Origin: an uncultured Haliea sp.
GTDB lineage: Bacteria > Pseudomonadota > Gammaproteobacteria > Pseudomonadales > Halieaceae
Reading direction: 5' to 3'
DNA: 64,000 nt
Assembly: GCA_913061145.1 (NCBI GenBank)
Contig: CAJXUQ010000009.1
Coordinates: 59,079 to 123,078, forward strand
Under the pieces are notes generated by a model. That model had not been told where the DNA came from, did no database searches, and worked only from the letters and a program-made list of their open reading frames with translations. A program made the translations under genes and the position numbers. Positions 36,734-49,121 of the stretch are shown piece by piece; the first letter of the stretch is position 1, and each line of letters starts with the position of its first letter.

Positions 36734-37655
36734 AGACCTCAGCCAGTATGGCGCCCGCGCCCTGCGCCAGGAGGTCCTCGGCCACCGCGACTCCCAATGC
36801 CTCGGCCTCCACAACCGGCGCGCGCCCTTCGGCACGCAGCAGCCGCGCACCATCCGGCTGCCCGACGAGGCCGCGCAGCCACAGTGTTTCACCGCCGGAC
36901 TCGAGTTCTGCATAGCAGGCAATCGGGACCTGACAGCCACCTTCCAGACGGCGATTCAGCGCGCGCTCCGCGGTCACCCGCTGCGCGGTCGGCGCGTGGT
37001 GCAGGGGCTGCAACAGCGCCAGCAGCTGTTGGTCATCACTGCGCAGCTCGATACCCACCGCACCCTGCCCGCCCGCGGGCAGTGAATCCGCCACAGGCAT
37101 ACGCTGGCGGATCCGATCGGCCATTTCCAGACGCAGCAGGCCGGCAGTCGCCAGGATAATCGCGTCGTACTCACCGGCATCAAGCTTGCGCAGGCGGGTG
37201 TTGACATTGCCGCGCAGAAAGCGGACTTCGAGGTCGGGGCGCGCGGCACGCAGCTGACACTCCCGGCGCAGGCTTGAAGTCCCCACCACACTGCCCGGCG
37301 GCAGCGCGGCAACGCTGTCGTAATAATTGCTGACAAAGGCATCCCGGGGGTCTTCCCGGGCACAGATCACGCCCAGACAGAGCCCCTCGGGGAACGCCAT
37401 GGGCACATCTTTCATCGAGTGCACCGCGATATCCGCACTGCCGTCGAGCAGTGCGGTTTCCAGCTCTTTGACGAACAGGCCCTTGCCGCCGACCTTGGCC
37501 AGCGGCACATCCAGCAACTGGTCCCCGCGCGAGGTCATGCCCAACAGCTGCACATCAAGGCCGGGGTGCGCACGCTGCAACGCGTCACGGACAAATTCAG
37601 CCTGCCACAGTGCGAGCGGGCTTTCTCGGGTAGCGATGGTAATGGTGCGAGGCAT
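36723..37655 (-). CDS. hemC: Hydroxymethylbilane synthase (porphobilinogen deaminase)
   Basis: 310 residues. Polymerises four porphobilinogens on a dipyrromethane cofactor attached to Cys241 (EGGCQVPIA). Catalytic Asp83 in HSMKDVP, cofactor-binding arginines in [11 protein letters not shown] and [14 protein letters not shown]. First gene of hemCDXY. Divergence from algR is not the case here: both run on the minus strand, algR upstream, with a 73-base gap holding a candidate hemC promoter. Confidence 0.97.
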   Translation of the reverse strand: MPRTITIATRESPLALWQAEFVRDALQRAHPGLDVQLLGMTSRGDQLLDVPLAKVGGKGLFVKELETALLDGSADIAVHSMKDVPMAFPEGLCLGVICAREDPRDAFVSNYYDSVAALPPGSVVGTSSLRRECQLRAARPDLEVRFLRGNVNTRLRKLDAGEYDAIILATAGLLRLEMADRIRQRMPVADSLPAGGQGAVGIELRSDDQQLLALLQPLHHAPTAQRVTAERALNRRLEGGCQVPIACYAELESGGETLWLRGLVGQPDGARLLRAEGRAPVVEAEALGVAVAEDLLAQGAGAILAEVYGR

Positions 37656-37682
37656 GAACAGCTTCCTGGGGCTCGAGCCGCG

Positions 37683-37691
37683 ATGATACCA
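37683..37691 (-). promoter_or_regulatory. Extended -10 promoter for hemCDXY
   Basis: On the minus strand TGGTATCAT: TG (extended) plus TATCAT (37683-37688), 27 bases before the hemC ATG. No -35 recognised. Confidence 0.35.
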
Positions 37692-37728
37692 GCCGCGCCC
37701 CGGCGCCGCGACTTCAGCTACCGCGCGC

Positions 37729-38457
37729 TCAGCCTTGCTGCAGCCGGGCCTTCACGTCGGCGAGATGACGACGGCTGACCTGTGGACGCAGCTCCACGCC
37801 GTCCAGTTCTACTGACCAGCCACCGCCTGCATCCCGGCGCAGGCGCCGGATGTGCCGCCGCGCCACAAGGGCATTGCGATGCACACGCAGGAAGTCCGTT
37901 GCAAACTCCTGCTCCAGATCCTTCAGCGCGTCCTGAATCAGCAGCTCGCGCTCCGGGGCAACCGCCGTGACATACTTCTGCCCGGCGATAAAGCAGCGCA
38001 CGTCGGCGATGGGCAGGGTCTCCAGACCGCGATGCCCCTGGCTACTGACCTGGGTGCGGCCCGCCGGCTCGCCATCCGAGAGTGCAGCCAGCTGCACACG
38101 GTTCACCCGCCCCGCTGTCGCCAGGGCCCGCGCGAGCTCCGTTTCGCGCACCGGCTTCAGCAAATAGGCAACCGCCTGATGACGCAGCGCATCGAGCGCG
38201 TACTCATCATAGGCCGTACAGAAAATCACTGCGGGTGGCGCGGGCAGACGATCCAGCGCCTCAGCCACCTCGATGCCGTCCATGCCAGGCATGCGCACAT
38301 CCAGCAACACCAGCGAAGGGTCCTCGCGTGCCAGCAGTGCCAGGGCATCCTCACCCGAACCGGCTTCGATGACCTCTGCTTCGGGCCGCAGCCGCTGCAG
38401 CAGTCGACGCAGGCGGTCCCGTGCCAACGGTTCATCATCCACCAGCAGGATTTTCAT
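37729..38457 (-). CDS. algR: LytTR response regulator AlgR
   Basis: 242 residues. Receiver domain with acidic pocket DDE (7-9), phosphoacceptor Asp53 in [13 protein letters not shown] and Lys in AYLLKPVRE; LytTR DNA-binding domain at the C-terminus ([37 protein letters not shown]). In Pseudomonas AlgR controls alginate, twitching and virulence genes; the same neighbours (hemC downstream, algZ and argH upstream) support orthology. ATGA overlap with algZ. Confidence 0.93.
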   Translation of the reverse strand: MKILLVDDEPLARDRLRRLLQRLRPEAEVIEAGSGEDALALLAREDPSLVLLDVRMPGMDGIEVAEALDRLPAPPAVIFCTAYDEYALDALRHQAVAYLLKPVRETELARALATAGRVNRVQLAALSDGEPAGRTQVSSQGHRGLETLPIADVRCFIAGQKYVTAVAPERELLIQDALKDLEQEFATDFLRVHRNALVARRHIRRLRRDAGGGWSVELDGVELRPQVSRRHLADVKARLQQG

Positions 38458-39512
38458 ACCGCAGGCCCCGCCGGATAGCGCAGCGCGACCTGGAACGCCC
38501 CACTACCGGCTCGCTGGCGCAGGCTGGCGGCATCGCCGTACAGCGCCTGCAAGCGCTGCTCGATGTTGCTCAGGGCCATGCGCTCACCTCGACTGGGGGC
38601 TGGCGGGTCCGGCCGTGGATTGTCAATCACCACCTGTACATCGCTTCCTTCGCGCTGCACGGAAATCCGGATCACGCCCCCCGCCGGGAGCAGCGATACA
38701 CCGTGGTACACAGCGTTTTCCACCAGTGGCTGCAGGATGAGACTGGGCATCGGCAGACTGGCAACCGCCTCGGCCACCTCCCATTCCACCTGCAGGCGAT
38801 CACCCAGGCGCAACCGCTCAATACCCAGGTAGAGTTCACAGCGGTGCACCTCTTCCGCCACGGTATCACCGGGGCCAGCCTGGCGCAGGCTGGCACGGAA
38901 CAGTTCCGCCAGGTCCTCCACGGCGGTCTCAGCCCGCTCCGGGTGTGAGGCGATCAGGCTGGCAATGCTGTTCAGAGTATTGAACAGGAAGTGCGGGCGG
39001 ATACGGGCCTGCAGGGAATCGATACGCGCCTGCAGCTCCGAACGCTCCCGCAGGGTCAGTTGCTGTTGCAGATAGAAGTAGCGCAGCGTGATACCTGTGA
39101 CCAGCGCGGCAACCAGCATGTTGCGCAGTACCCACCAGCGATCATCCGCATCCGCCATCAGGCCGGGGTAGAAATGCAGAATCAGCTCGCCGGACAGCCC
39201 CGTGACGGCGACGACCAGCACGATGCTACCCACCGCGGCAAGCCACAGGCTGTGCCGCGAGAACCACCCCCGCAAGAGGCAGAGGGTCACCGCGCTGGCC
39301 AGCACCAGCCACTGCACCAGCACCGAACCGGTGGCGAGTACGGTCCATTCGAAACGCGGCAGGCTGCTCACCGCCAGTGTATACATCAGGACCATCAGCT
39401 CAGCCAGCAACACCAGGAACAGCAGCGGACGCGGCGCGCAGAGATCGGGGATGAAAAACGCACCCGAGGCCTGTGCCCGCGCCCTCAGTTGCTGCTCCCC
39501 CATCTCCCGCAT
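38454..39512 (-). CDS. algZ: Sensor histidine kinase AlgZ/FimS
   Basis: 352 residues (Pseudomonas AlgZ about 358) from ATG 39512, with GAGGG upstream; further upstream codons overlap argH and its promoter. Begins near [21 protein letters not shown], then about six helices, then a His_kinase/LytS-type domain with His174 in [16 protein letters not shown] and an ATPase part with [16 protein letters not shown] (N box) and [16 protein letters not shown]. Lacks the usual G1 DxG spacing of classical HPK, as is normal for the HPK8 family. Partner of AlgR. Confidence 0.92.
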   Translation of the reverse strand: MREMGEQQLRARAQASGAFFIPDLCAPRPLLFLVLLAELMVLMYTLAVSSLPRFEWTVLATGSVLVQWLVLASAVTLCLLRGWFSRHSLWLAAVGSIVLVVAVTGLSGELILHFYPGLMADADDRWWVLRNMLVAALVTGITLRYFYLQQQLTLRERSELQARIDSLQARIRPHFLFNTLNSIASLIASHPERAETAVEDLAELFRASLRQAGPGDTVAEEVHRCELYLGIERLRLGDRLQVEWEVAEAVASLPMPSLILQPLVENAVYHGVSLLPAGGVIRISVQREGSDVQVVIDNPRPDPPAPSRGERMALSNIEQRLQALYGDAASLRQRAGSGAFQVALRYPAGPAV

Positions 39513-39536
39513 GTACACAAACCCTCGTCCACCCAG

Positions 39537-39545
39537 TGGTATACT
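39537..39545 (+). promoter_or_regulatory. Extended -10 promoter for argH
   Basis: TGGTATACT: TG plus TATACT (39540-39545, 5/6). It lies in the 112-base divergent gap between algZ and argH, 79 bases before the argH ATG. Confidence 0.45.
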
Positions 39546-39624
39546 TGCACCCAAGAGCGGCGGGTACAAGCGCCAGAACCCCAGCCTCAGCCTGCCGCGG
39601 GCCTTCAACCAGACATGGATCAAC

Positions 39625-41028
39625 ATGAGCAAGCAGACAGACACCAATACACTCTGGGGTGGGCGTTTCGCTGAACCCACTGACCAGTTCGTCCAGCGCT
39701 TCACTGCGTCCGTGGAATTTGATCAGCGCATGGCGGCCGAGGACATCCAGGGGTCCCGAGCACATGCCGACATGCTGTGCGCAGTCGGTGTGCTGTCCGA
39801 GGCCGAGCGCAAACAGATCCAGAGCGGGCTCGACCAGGTGGCAGCTGAGATCGCGGCCGACGAGTTCCAGTGGTCCATCGAGCGCGAAGACGTGCACATG
39901 AATATCGAGGCGCGCCTGACCGAGCTGATTGGCAATACCGGAAAGAAACTGCACACCGGTCGTTCGCGCAACGACCAGGTCGCGACGGATATCCGCCTGC
40001 ACCTGCGTGCAGCCATCGATGCCATTGGCGCGGAGCTGACGCGCCTGCAGCGGGGCACCATCGGGCTGGCAGCCGAGCACTGCACAACCATCATGCCCGG
40101 CTTCACCCACCTGCAGACCGCGCAGCCCGTGGTGTTCGGGCATCACCTGCTGGCCTGGAATGAAATGCTGGAACGCGATTATGGCCGGCTTATGGACTGC
40201 CGCGCCCGGCTCAACCAGTCTCCGCTCGGTGCGGCTGCACTGGCCGGCACCACCTATCCCATTGACCGTGAGATGACAGCGCACGCGCTGGGCTTCGATC
40301 GGCCGACGGCCAACTCGCTGGATTCGGTCTCGGACCGGGATTTCGCCATCGAGTTCTGCAGTTTCGCCGCGCTGCTGATGACGCACCTGTCGCGCATGTC
40401 CGAAGAACTGGTGCTGTGGACGTCAGCCCAGTTCAACTTCGTCGAGCTGCCGGACCGTTTCTGCACCGGCTCGTCCATCATGCCGCAGAAAAAGAACCCG
40501 GACGTCCCCGAACTGGTGCGCGGCAAGGTCGGTCGGGTCAACGGCCATCTCATCTCCCTGCTCACCTTGATGAAAAGCCAGCCTCTGGCCTACAACAAGG
40601 ACAACCAGGAAGACAAGGAGCCGCTCTTCGATACCATTGATACCGTACTGGGCAGCCTGCGCGCCTTTGCCGACATGGTGCCTGCCATCCGGCCGCGCGC
40701 GGCGCAGATGCGGGAGGCGGCACGCCGTGGGTTTTCCACCGCGACCGATCTCGCAGACTATCTCGTGCGCAAGGGGCTGCCCTTCCGCGACGCCCACGAA
40801 GTGGTGGGCAAAGCGGTCGCCCACGGCGTGGCCAGCGGAGCCGACCTGGCCGAAATGTCGTTGGCTACGCTACAGGGGTTCAGTGGGGAGATCGATGCCG
40901 ACGTGTTCGACGTGCTGACTCTGGAGGGCTCGGTGGCCGCGCGCGATCACCTGGGGGGCACTGCGCCACGGCAGGTACAGGCGGCCGCGGATGCGGCGCT
41001 GCAGCGGCTGTCAGCCCGCCCGCAGTAG
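39625..41028 (+). CDS. argH: Argininosuccinate lyase
   Basis: 467 residues. Last step of arginine synthesis, releasing fumarate. Start [47 protein letters not shown] with the catalytic His, and the signature [15 protein letters not shown] with the mobile-loop serine. ATG 39625 is chosen; the frame extends upstream only as a shadow of algZ. Place next to algZ/algR is as in Pseudomonas. Confidence 0.97.
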   Translation: MSKQTDTNTLWGGRFAEPTDQFVQRFTASVEFDQRMAAEDIQGSRAHADMLCAVGVLSEAERKQIQSGLDQVAAEIAADEFQWSIEREDVHMNIEARLTELIGNTGKKLHTGRSRNDQVATDIRLHLRAAIDAIGAELTRLQRGTIGLAAEHCTTIMPGFTHLQTAQPVVFGHHLLAWNEMLERDYGRLMDCRARLNQSPLGAAALAGTTYPIDREMTAHALGFDRPTANSLDSVSDRDFAIEFCSFAALLMTHLSRMSEELVLWTSAQFNFVELPDRFCTGSSIMPQKKNPDVPELVRGKVGRVNGHLISLLTLMKSQPLAYNKDNQEDKEPLFDTIDTVLGSLRAFADMVPAIRPRAAQMREAARRGFSTATDLADYLVRKGLPFRDAHEVVGKAVAHGVASGADLAEMSLATLQGFSGEIDADVFDVLTLEGSVAARDHLGGTAPRQVQAAADAALQRLSARPQ

Positions 41029-41062
41029 GCCCGGCGAGGCGTGCCGGCGGACGCCGGCCCAG

Positions 41063-42064
41063 TCAGGGCACAAAGCGCAGGCTGGCCTGAAAGGTGATAT
41101 CCGGCGCCGTCTCGACCCGGATGTCCTCTATGAACCCGGCTTCCAGCGCCCAGCGGTCAGTCAGCTGCCAGCGCGCACCCACATTCAGCAGCAGGGCGCT
41201 GGCGCCCAGGGCCGTCAGGTTGCTCTGCAGCGGCGCGGCGTGGGCATCGACCTGCGCCAGTAAGGTGACGCGCTCATGCACGGCCAAGCTCACCCCCATA
41301 CCGGCAAACCAGAGATTGCGCTCCTGCGCGGCGCGCAGCCCCGGAATCTGCCCCGCTCTCAGATAACCCGCTTGGCCAAACAGCTGCCAGGCGCTCTGCG
41401 GGGGCAACCCGTTGGCCCGCAACACCAGGAAAACATCCTCCGCGCCACTGCCCAGCAGCTCGCGCTCGTCTCCGGTCGCCAGCTTGTACCCCAGTCCGGC
41501 ACTCAGGCGCCAGTTACCCTCAGTACGCAGTGCACGATGCAGGCCCAGGGTGACATCACCCGCTCCGGAGACGCTGTCCTGCAGGGCAAACGCCGCCGTC
41601 GAGTTCAGATAGCGGAAGTCCAGCTGGTCGCGGGGCACCGCATCACGTCCCCCATCCGGCATTCCCCACAGGCTGTGCCAGCTGTCGATCAGCGCATCCA
41701 GCGAGCCGCCGCTGTGGCTCAGCCAGGGCAGCTCCACCTGCAGCTCCCAGCCGGGTGCCAGGCCATAGCGCCACTCGAGGGCGAGGCGGTGGGTTTCACC
41801 ATCCAGGCGCAGCGCCTCCCCGGCGACGCTGTCGAACACGGCATGGCTGGCCATCGCGCCATGCACGGCGAAAGCCATGTCCTGCGCAGGCACCAGCGCG
41901 GCACTGCGCATCGAGGGCAAGCCCAGAAGACCGCTGACCGGTGTCAGGTTCTTGCCGTACAGCGGCTCCACTGCCTGGGCCGCACCGGCCAGGAGCAGCA
42001 GGGCGGTCAGGCCGCAAATGGCACAGCGACGCAGGGACACCTGGAGGGAAACACACGCTCGCAC
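41063..42064 (-). CDS. DUF3187-family outer-membrane-type protein
   Basis: 333 residues from GTG 42064, which has GAGG 8 bases upstream and opens a signal peptide (CAICGLTALLLLAGAAQA). The body is a series of beta-strand-like segments with alternating hydrophobics (LGYKLATGDERELLGSG, LFGQAGYLRAG, LLLNVGARWQLTDRWALEAGFIEDI) and ends FQASLRFVP, fitting a small barrel. DUF3187 proteins sit beside lysA or argH in several marine gammaproteobacteria; role unknown. The frame is open to 42493, but the extra part overlaps lptM on the other strand. Confidence 0.75.
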   Translation of the reverse strand: MRACVSLQVSLRRCAICGLTALLLLAGAAQAVEPLYGKNLTPVSGLLGLPSMRSAALVPAQDMAFAVHGAMASHAVFDSVAGEALRLDGETHRLALEWRYGLAPGWELQVELPWLSHSGGSLDALIDSWHSLWGMPDGGRDAVPRDQLDFRYLNSTAAFALQDSVSGAGDVTLGLHRALRTEGNWRLSAGLGYKLATGDERELLGSGAEDVFLVLRANGLPPQSAWQLFGQAGYLRAGQIPGLRAAQERNLWFAGMGVSLAVHERVTLLAQVDAHAAPLQSNLTALGASALLLNVGARWQLTDRWALEAGFIEDIRVETAPDITFQASLRFVP

Positions 42065-42193
42065 GGGCAGGGCCTCAGTAAGAAACCACTGATCCTGCCA
42101 TGATCCCGCGCGCAATTCGAGCCTTTGCCGAGGCGCCGCCTCCGGGCCTGTCCGCCCCGCGTTGTGCAACGCAGAATCCTGCGTCAATTCGGG

Positions 42194-42199
42194 TATACT
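42194..42199 (+). promoter_or_regulatory. Candidate -10 for lptM-lysA-dapF cluster
   Basis: TATACT (5/6) 30 bases before the lptM ATG; no clear -35 at 16-18 bases. Likely start of the lptM-lysA-dapF-DUF484-xerC-yigB operon. Confidence 0.35.
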
Positions 42200-42228
42200 G
42201 CGCGCTTTATATGGACGGAATCCCAGCC

Positions 42229-42399
42229 ATGCCCATGACGCGCCCTCACTGGCTGTTTGCCCCACTACTGGCCCTGCTGGCCGGCTGCGGGCAGACCGGC
42301 CCCCTGCAGTTGCCGCCGCAGGCAGCAGCGCCCGCAGCTGCGCCGGAGACGAGTACGATACCGCCAGCGACGACGGTTCACGCTTCCGCAACCTACTGA
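42229..42399 (+). CDS. lptM: LptM (YifL)-type small lipoprotein
   Basis: 56 residues. Short signal peptide with lipobox LLAGC followed by GQTGPLQLP, the invariant start of the mature YifL/LptM lipoprotein (GQKGPLYLP in E. coli), which assists maturation of the LptD translocon. The tail is Ala/Pro-rich. ATG 42229 or 42235 both possible. Gene order lptM-lysA-dapF is widely conserved. Confidence 0.88.
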   Translation: MPMTRPHWLFAPLLALLAGCGQTGPLQLPPQAAAPAAAPETSTIPPATTVHASATY

Positions 42400-42413
42400 G
42401 TGCCCACAGATCC

Positions 42414-43664
42414 ATGAGTTTCTTCGAGTTTCGCGCCGGCACCCTGTACGCCGAAGAGGTCGCCGCTGATGCCATAGCCCGGCAACACGGCACGCCGTGC
42501 TACGTGTATTCACGCGCCGCCCTGGAAACAGCCCTGCGCGCCTACCAGGGCGCACTTGCCGACTGGCCGCACCTGATCTGCTACGCCGTCAAGGCCAACT
42601 CCAACCTCGCCGTCCTCGATGTGCTGGCCCGCCTCGGTGCGGGCTTTGACATTGTTTCCGTGGGCGAACTGGAGCGCGTGATTGCCGCCGGTGGAGATCC
42701 CGCGAAGACCGTATTTTCCGGCGTGGCAAAGACCGCCGCAGAAATGGCCAGGGCTCTGGAGCTGGGCATTCACTGTTTTAACGTTGAATCGGCGGCGGAG
42801 CTGGATGTGCTAAACCGCGTCGCCGGACAGATGGGCAGGCAGGCACCGGTGTCGATCCGGGTAAACCCCGATGTGGATGCGCGCACCCACCCCTACATCT
42901 CCACCGGTCTGCGGGAAAACAAGTTCGGCCTCGGCGTCGACGAAGCCCTGCCGCTGTACCGGCGCGCCGTCGCGCTGCCGCATATCGATGTGCAGGGGCT
43001 GGACTGCCACATCGGCTCACAGCTGACGGAGCTGAGCCCCTTCATTGACGCCCTGCGGCGCCTGTTGCTGCTGGTCGACACACTGGCGGACGAGGGTATT
43101 GCCATCCGCCATCTCGACCTCGGTGGCGGCCTCGGCGTGCGCTACCGCGACGAACAGCCCCCCGCCATCGCCGACTACATCGCTGCCATCCGCCGGGAGC
43201 TGGGCGAACGCCGGCTGCCCCTGGTGTTCGAGCCCGGCCGCTCCATCGCTGCCAACGCCGGTGTTCTGCTCACCCGGGTGGAATACCTGAAGCAGACACC
43301 GGAACACAATTTTGCGCTGGTAGACGCCGGCATGAACGACATGATCCGTCCCGCACTGTACCAGGCGTGGCTGGATATACAGCCCAGTCACCCTGCGGCC
43401 GACGGCATCAACGCCACCTGGGACATCGTCGGCCCGGTGTGCGAAACCGGCGACTTCCTCGGCAAGCAACGCACACTGTGCCTGCGGGAGGGCAGCCTGC
43501 TGGCCATGTTCGGCGCCGGCGCCTACGGCTTCAGCATGAGCTCCAACTACAACACCCGGCCACGCGCTGCGGAAATCATGGTGGATGGTGACGCGATGCA
43601 TGTCGTCGGCGCCCGTGAAACCCTTGACGACCTGTTGCGGCGGGAACGCCGTCTGCCGGACTGA
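42414..43664 (+). CDS. lysA: Diaminopimelate decarboxylase
   Basis: 416 residues. PLP enzyme making lysine from meso-DAP. PLP lysine Lys60 in CYAVKANSN, His200 region DCHIGSQL, Gly-rich [11 protein letters not shown], and Cys343 in [11 protein letters not shown] from the partner subunit. Starts 14 bases after lptM. Longer in-frame readings upstream run through lptM and are rejected. dapF follows by 13 bases. Confidence 0.97.
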   Translation: MSFFEFRAGTLYAEEVAADAIARQHGTPCYVYSRAALETALRAYQGALADWPHLICYAVKANSNLAVLDVLARLGAGFDIVSVGELERVIAAGGDPAKTVFSGVAKTAAEMARALELGIHCFNVESAAELDVLNRVAGQMGRQAPVSIRVNPDVDARTHPYISTGLRENKFGLGVDEALPLYRRAVALPHIDVQGLDCHIGSQLTELSPFIDALRRLLLLVDTLADEGIAIRHLDLGGGLGVRYRDEQPPAIADYIAAIRRELGERRLPLVFEPGRSIAANAGVLLTRVEYLKQTPEHNFALVDAGMNDMIRPALYQAWLDIQPSHPAADGINATWDIVGPVCETGDFLGKQRTLCLREGSLLAMFGAGAYGFSMSSNYNTRPRAAEIMVDGDAMHVVGARETLDDLLRRERRLPD

Positions 43665-43677
43665 GGAGCACCCGCCG

Positions 43678-44508
43678 ATGCTGCTCAAATTCACCAAAAT
43701 GCACGGTGCAGGGAACGATTTTGTTGTCATCGATTTGATAACCCAGCGCTATCGCCCCCGCACCGAGGACATCAAGCGTCTCGCCGACCGGCACTTTGGT
43801 ATTGGCTGTGATCAGGTCCTGCTGGTGGAAACGCCGGACAGCCCGGAGGTGGACTTTCGCTATCGCATTTTCAATGCGGATGGCAGTGAAGTGGAGAATT
43901 GCGGCAACGGCGCACGCTGCTTCGCCCGTTTCGTACGCGACAAGCACCTGACCGGCAAGCGCGTGATCCGTGTGCAGACCGCCGGTGGCGTGCTCGAACT
44001 GCGCCTGCGTGACAAGCAGCGGGTGGAAGTCGACATGGGCGCGCCGGTCTTTGAGCCAGCGCGTATTCCACTGCTGGCCGATCACGAGGCGCCGAGCTAC
44101 ACACTGCAGGTGGCGGACCAGCAGCTGGAAATCGGCGTGCTGTCGATGGGCAATCCGCACGCGGTGCTGCGTGTGGAAGACGTAGACAGCGCCCCCGTTG
44201 CCACACTGGGTCCGGCGATCGAACACCACCCCAGCTTTCCGAAACGCACCAATGCCGGTTTCATGCAGGTGCTCTCGGCAGGAGAAATCCGCCTGCGTGT
44301 TCACGAGCGCGGGGTCGGTGAGACACTGGCCTGCGGCACAGGTGCCTGCGCGGCAGCCGTGTACGGCATGATACGCGGCTGGTTGCAGGACACCGTGACA
44401 GTTCACCTGCCCGGCGGTAAGCTTGAGATTCGCTGGCCCGGCCCCGGCAACCCGGTGACCATGACGGGTCCGACCGCCGTCGTGTTCGAGGGCAGTATCA
44501 GAATATGA
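43678..44508 (+). CDS. dapF: Diaminopimelate epimerase
   Basis: 276 residues, two-fold symmetrical. Converts LL- to meso-DAP. The two catalytic cysteines are Cys75 (ENCGNGARC) and Cys219 (LACGTGACA). Start [16 protein letters not shown] is the family N-terminus; GAGGAG lies upstream of ATG 43678. Supplies both lysA and peptidoglycan synthesis. Confidence 0.97.
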   Translation: MLLKFTKMHGAGNDFVVIDLITQRYRPRTEDIKRLADRHFGIGCDQVLLVETPDSPEVDFRYRIFNADGSEVENCGNGARCFARFVRDKHLTGKRVIRVQTAGGVLELRLRDKQRVEVDMGAPVFEPARIPLLADHEAPSYTLQVADQQLEIGVLSMGNPHAVLRVEDVDSAPVATLGPAIEHHPSFPKRTNAGFMQVLSAGEIRLRVHERGVGETLACGTGACAAAVYGMIRGWLQDTVTVHLPGGKLEIRWPGPGNPVTMTGPTAVVFEGSIRI

Positions 44509-44545
44509 CGCCGGCGCGGCGCGCCGGAAATGTGGAGCACAGACC

Positions 44546-45250
44546 ATGTCAGCCAGAAATGAACATGCAGTCACTGCCGGCGGGGCAGCATTAACCGACG
44601 ACAGCGTTCGCGAATACCTCAAGAACCACAGCGATTTCCTGCAGCGCCATCCTGACATGCTGGATTTTCTGCACGTAAATCACGCCTCCGGGAGTGCCGT
44701 ATCCCTGGTAGAGAAGCAGGTGAGCGTGCTGCGCGAACGCAACACCGAAATGCGCCAACGACTCAACGCCCTCACTGCAAATGCGCGCAGCAACGACAAG
44801 CTCTACGAACAAACCCGGCACCTGGTGCTCGCCATGCTGGACGCCGACTCCGTCCCGGCATTGTGCGCCGCCTTCCAGCGCGCCATGCAGGCGGATTTCG
44901 GTGTTGAACACGCAAGCATCATCCTGTTCGGCGATGCGACCGCGGCGGATGGCGTACGTGTGGTCCCGGCGGAAAGCGCCCAGTCCACCATCGGCGCCCT
45001 GCTGCGGGGACGCAAGGCCGTCTGCGGCCCGCTGCGCCGGGAAGAGCTCGACTTCCTGTTCGAGAACGCCGGTAGCGTGGGGTCTGCGGCCGTCATGCCA
45101 CTTACCGGGACAGAGGACCTGGGGGTCATCGCGGTGGGCAGCTCCGATGCACACCACTATACAAGCACCATGGGCACGCTGTTCCTGCAGCATATTGCCG
45201 AGGTGATGGTGCGCCTGCTGCCCCGCCTGCAAGCAACGGCACAGACGTGA
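44546..45250 (+). CDS. DUF484 (YigA) family protein
   Basis: 234 residues. N-terminal DSVREYLKNHSDFLQRHPDMLDFLHVNH is the DUF484 hallmark, followed by a coiled coil (about 55-95, LVEKQVSVLRERNTEMRQRLNAL) and a GAF-like C-terminal domain. Function unknown; invariably sits between dapF and xerC. Its stop overlaps the xerC GTG/ATG. Confidence 0.92.
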   Translation: MSARNEHAVTAGGAALTDDSVREYLKNHSDFLQRHPDMLDFLHVNHASGSAVSLVEKQVSVLRERNTEMRQRLNALTANARSNDKLYEQTRHLVLAMLDADSVPALCAAFQRAMQADFGVEHASIILFGDATAADGVRVVPAESAQSTIGALLRGRKAVCGPLRREELDFLFENAGSVGSAAVMPLTGTEDLGVIAVGSSDAHHYTSTMGTLFLQHIAEVMVRLLPRLQATAQT

Positions 45251-46161
45251 TGCCGGAGGCCACACCGCTGCAGGTCGCCACTGAGGCCTTTATCCGCTAC
45301 CTGCGCGAAGTGCGCCAGCTGTCGCCACACACTGTCAGCAACTACCAGCGAGACCTCGCGGGCCTCGAGCGCTTCTGCACGGATCGTGGTCGGACCGATC
45401 CTGCCCGGTTGCACGAGTCCGACATACGTGCCTGGGTGAGCCAGCTGCGCCGCCAGGGCCTCGCCAGCAGCAGCATCCAGCGTGCATTGTCGGCGCTGCG
45501 CTCCTTCTTCAATTATCTCGGTCGGGAACAGGGTCACACGCGTAACCCGGCCGCCGCGGTACAGGCGCCGAGGCAGCCCAGGCGCCTGCCGCGAGCCCTG
45601 GATACCGATCAGGTAAACCGCTACCTGCAATTCAGCGGCGATGACCTGACCGCACGCCGGGACAGCGCCATGGCGGAACTCTTCTACTCCTCAGGCCTGC
45701 GACTGGCGGAGCTGGCCGCTATCAATCTCGGTGACATAGACCGCCATGAGCAGTTGCTCACCGTCACCGGCAAGGGCCGTAAAACGCGCACCGTACCGGT
45801 GGGCTCGGTGGCACTGGCGGCACTGGATCGCTGGCTGGAGGTGCGCCCCGCAAGCGCGGATCGCGCGCTGTTCCTCAGCCGTCGTGGAACACGCGTCAGC
45901 GCGCGCACCATCCAGGATCGGCTGCGCCTGCAAGGCAGGCGGGCAGGCATGTACCAGGACGTACATCCACACATGCTGCGCCACTCGTTTGCCAGCCACA
46001 TGCTGGAATCCAGCGGAGACCTGCGCGCGGTGCAGGAGTTGCTGGGGCACGCGAACATTGCCACCACCCAGATCTACACCCACCTCGACTTCCAGCATCT
46101 GGCCAAGGTCTATGACGCAGCGCATCCGCGTGCGCGGCGCCGCAAGCCCGGTGGAGAATGA
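45247..46161 (+). CDS. xerC: Tyrosine recombinase XerC
   Basis: 304 residues. Resolves chromosome dimers with XerD at dif. N-terminal SAM-like core-binding domain, C-terminal catalytic domain with Arg152 (GLRLAEL), Lys176 (TGKGRK), His242-x-x-Arg245 (HMLRHSFA), His268 (GHANIATTQIYTH) and nucleophile Tyr277. Starts at GTG 45247 or ATG 45250, overlapping the DUF484 stop. Housekeeping recombinase by context (dapF cluster), not a mobile-element integrase. Confidence 0.96.
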   Translation: MMPEATPLQVATEAFIRYLREVRQLSPHTVSNYQRDLAGLERFCTDRGRTDPARLHESDIRAWVSQLRRQGLASSSIQRALSALRSFFNYLGREQGHTRNPAAAVQAPRQPRRLPRALDTDQVNRYLQFSGDDLTARRDSAMAELFYSSGLRLAELAAINLGDIDRHEQLLTVTGKGRKTRTVPVGSVALAALDRWLEVRPASADRALFLSRRGTRVSARTIQDRLRLQGRRAGMYQDVHPHMLRHSFASHMLESSGDLRAVQELLGHANIATTQIYTHLDFQHLAKVYDAAHPRARRRKPGGE

Positions 46162-46165
46162 GTAC

Positions 46166-46876
46166 ATGCCACTGCGGGTGATCACCTTCGACCTGGACAA
46201 CACGCTGTGGGACGTGGAGCCGGCCCTGTTGCGTGCGGAGCAGGCACAGCGGGACTGGCTGCTGCAGCATCGCCCCGGGAGCATCGAGCACCACGACCAT
46301 GACAGCCTGTGGGAATTCAAGAAGCGGGTCTGGAAGCAGCATCCGGAACTGGCGCATCACGTCAGTCAGATGCGCATACGCACACTGTTTGAGCTGCAGC
46401 GCGCGGCGGGCTTCAGCATCGCAGAGAGCGAGGCCGGCGCCCGCGCGGCGTTCGCCGCCTTCCTGGAAGAGCGGCACAAGGTCGAGCTCTACGCGGAGGC
46501 GCTGGACGTGCTGCAGACGCTGGCCAAAACCTACCGACTGGGAGCGCTGACCAACGGTAACGCCAACATCTACAAGACCGATGCAGCGGAATACTTCGAT
46601 TTCGCCTTTCTGGCAGAAGAGATCGGTGCCAGCAAGCCTGCGCCGGACATGTTTCACGCCGCACTGGTGGCGACCGGTGCCGCCGCTGAAGAGATTGTGC
46701 ATGTGGGTGACAACCCCGAACACGACATTCTCGGGGCACAGCGGGTGGGCCTGCGCACTGTCTGGGTGAATCTGGCGGGTGAAGCCTGGCAACCTGAGAG
46801 TTATCGCGCCGACGAGGAGATCACAGCGCTGCGCGACCTGCCCGCAGCCATCACCCGCCTCCACGGCAGCCCCTAA
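46166..46876 (+). CDS. yigB: HAD-superfamily phosphatase YigB-like
   Basis: 236 residues. Motif I FDLDNTLWD, motif II LTNGNAN, Lys in GASKPAPDMF (motif III) and motif IV VGDNPEHDILGAQRVGLRTVWVN. YigB of E. coli dephosphorylates flavin-pathway intermediates and FMN; the position after xerC is the same. ATG 46166 (GGAG 9 bases before) is chosen; the long open frame from 45746 lies inside xerC. Confidence 0.9.
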   Translation: MPLRVITFDLDNTLWDVEPALLRAEQAQRDWLLQHRPGSIEHHDHDSLWEFKKRVWKQHPELAHHVSQMRIRTLFELQRAAGFSIAESEAGARAAFAAFLEERHKVELYAEALDVLQTLAKTYRLGALTNGNANIYKTDAAEYFDFAFLAEEIGASKPAPDMFHAALVATGAAAEEIVHVGDNPEHDILGAQRVGLRTVWVNLAGEAWQPESYRADEEITALRDLPAAITRLHGSP

Positions 46877-46900
46877 GCAGGAGCCCCGGGCCGTTCCGGC

Positions 46901-49117
<2,217 letters not shown>

Positions 49118-49121
<4 letters not shown>

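Noticed and set aside
41043..41058. GC-only inverted repeat between argH and the DUF3187 gene
   Set aside because: Loop of two bases, no T-run and built of common GCCGGC words; not convincing as a terminator.
45247..46161. Tyrosine recombinase as a sign of an integrated element
   Set aside because: It lies in the conserved dapF-DUF484-xerC-yigB cluster and has XerC features; no attachment-site repeats or phage genes nearby.
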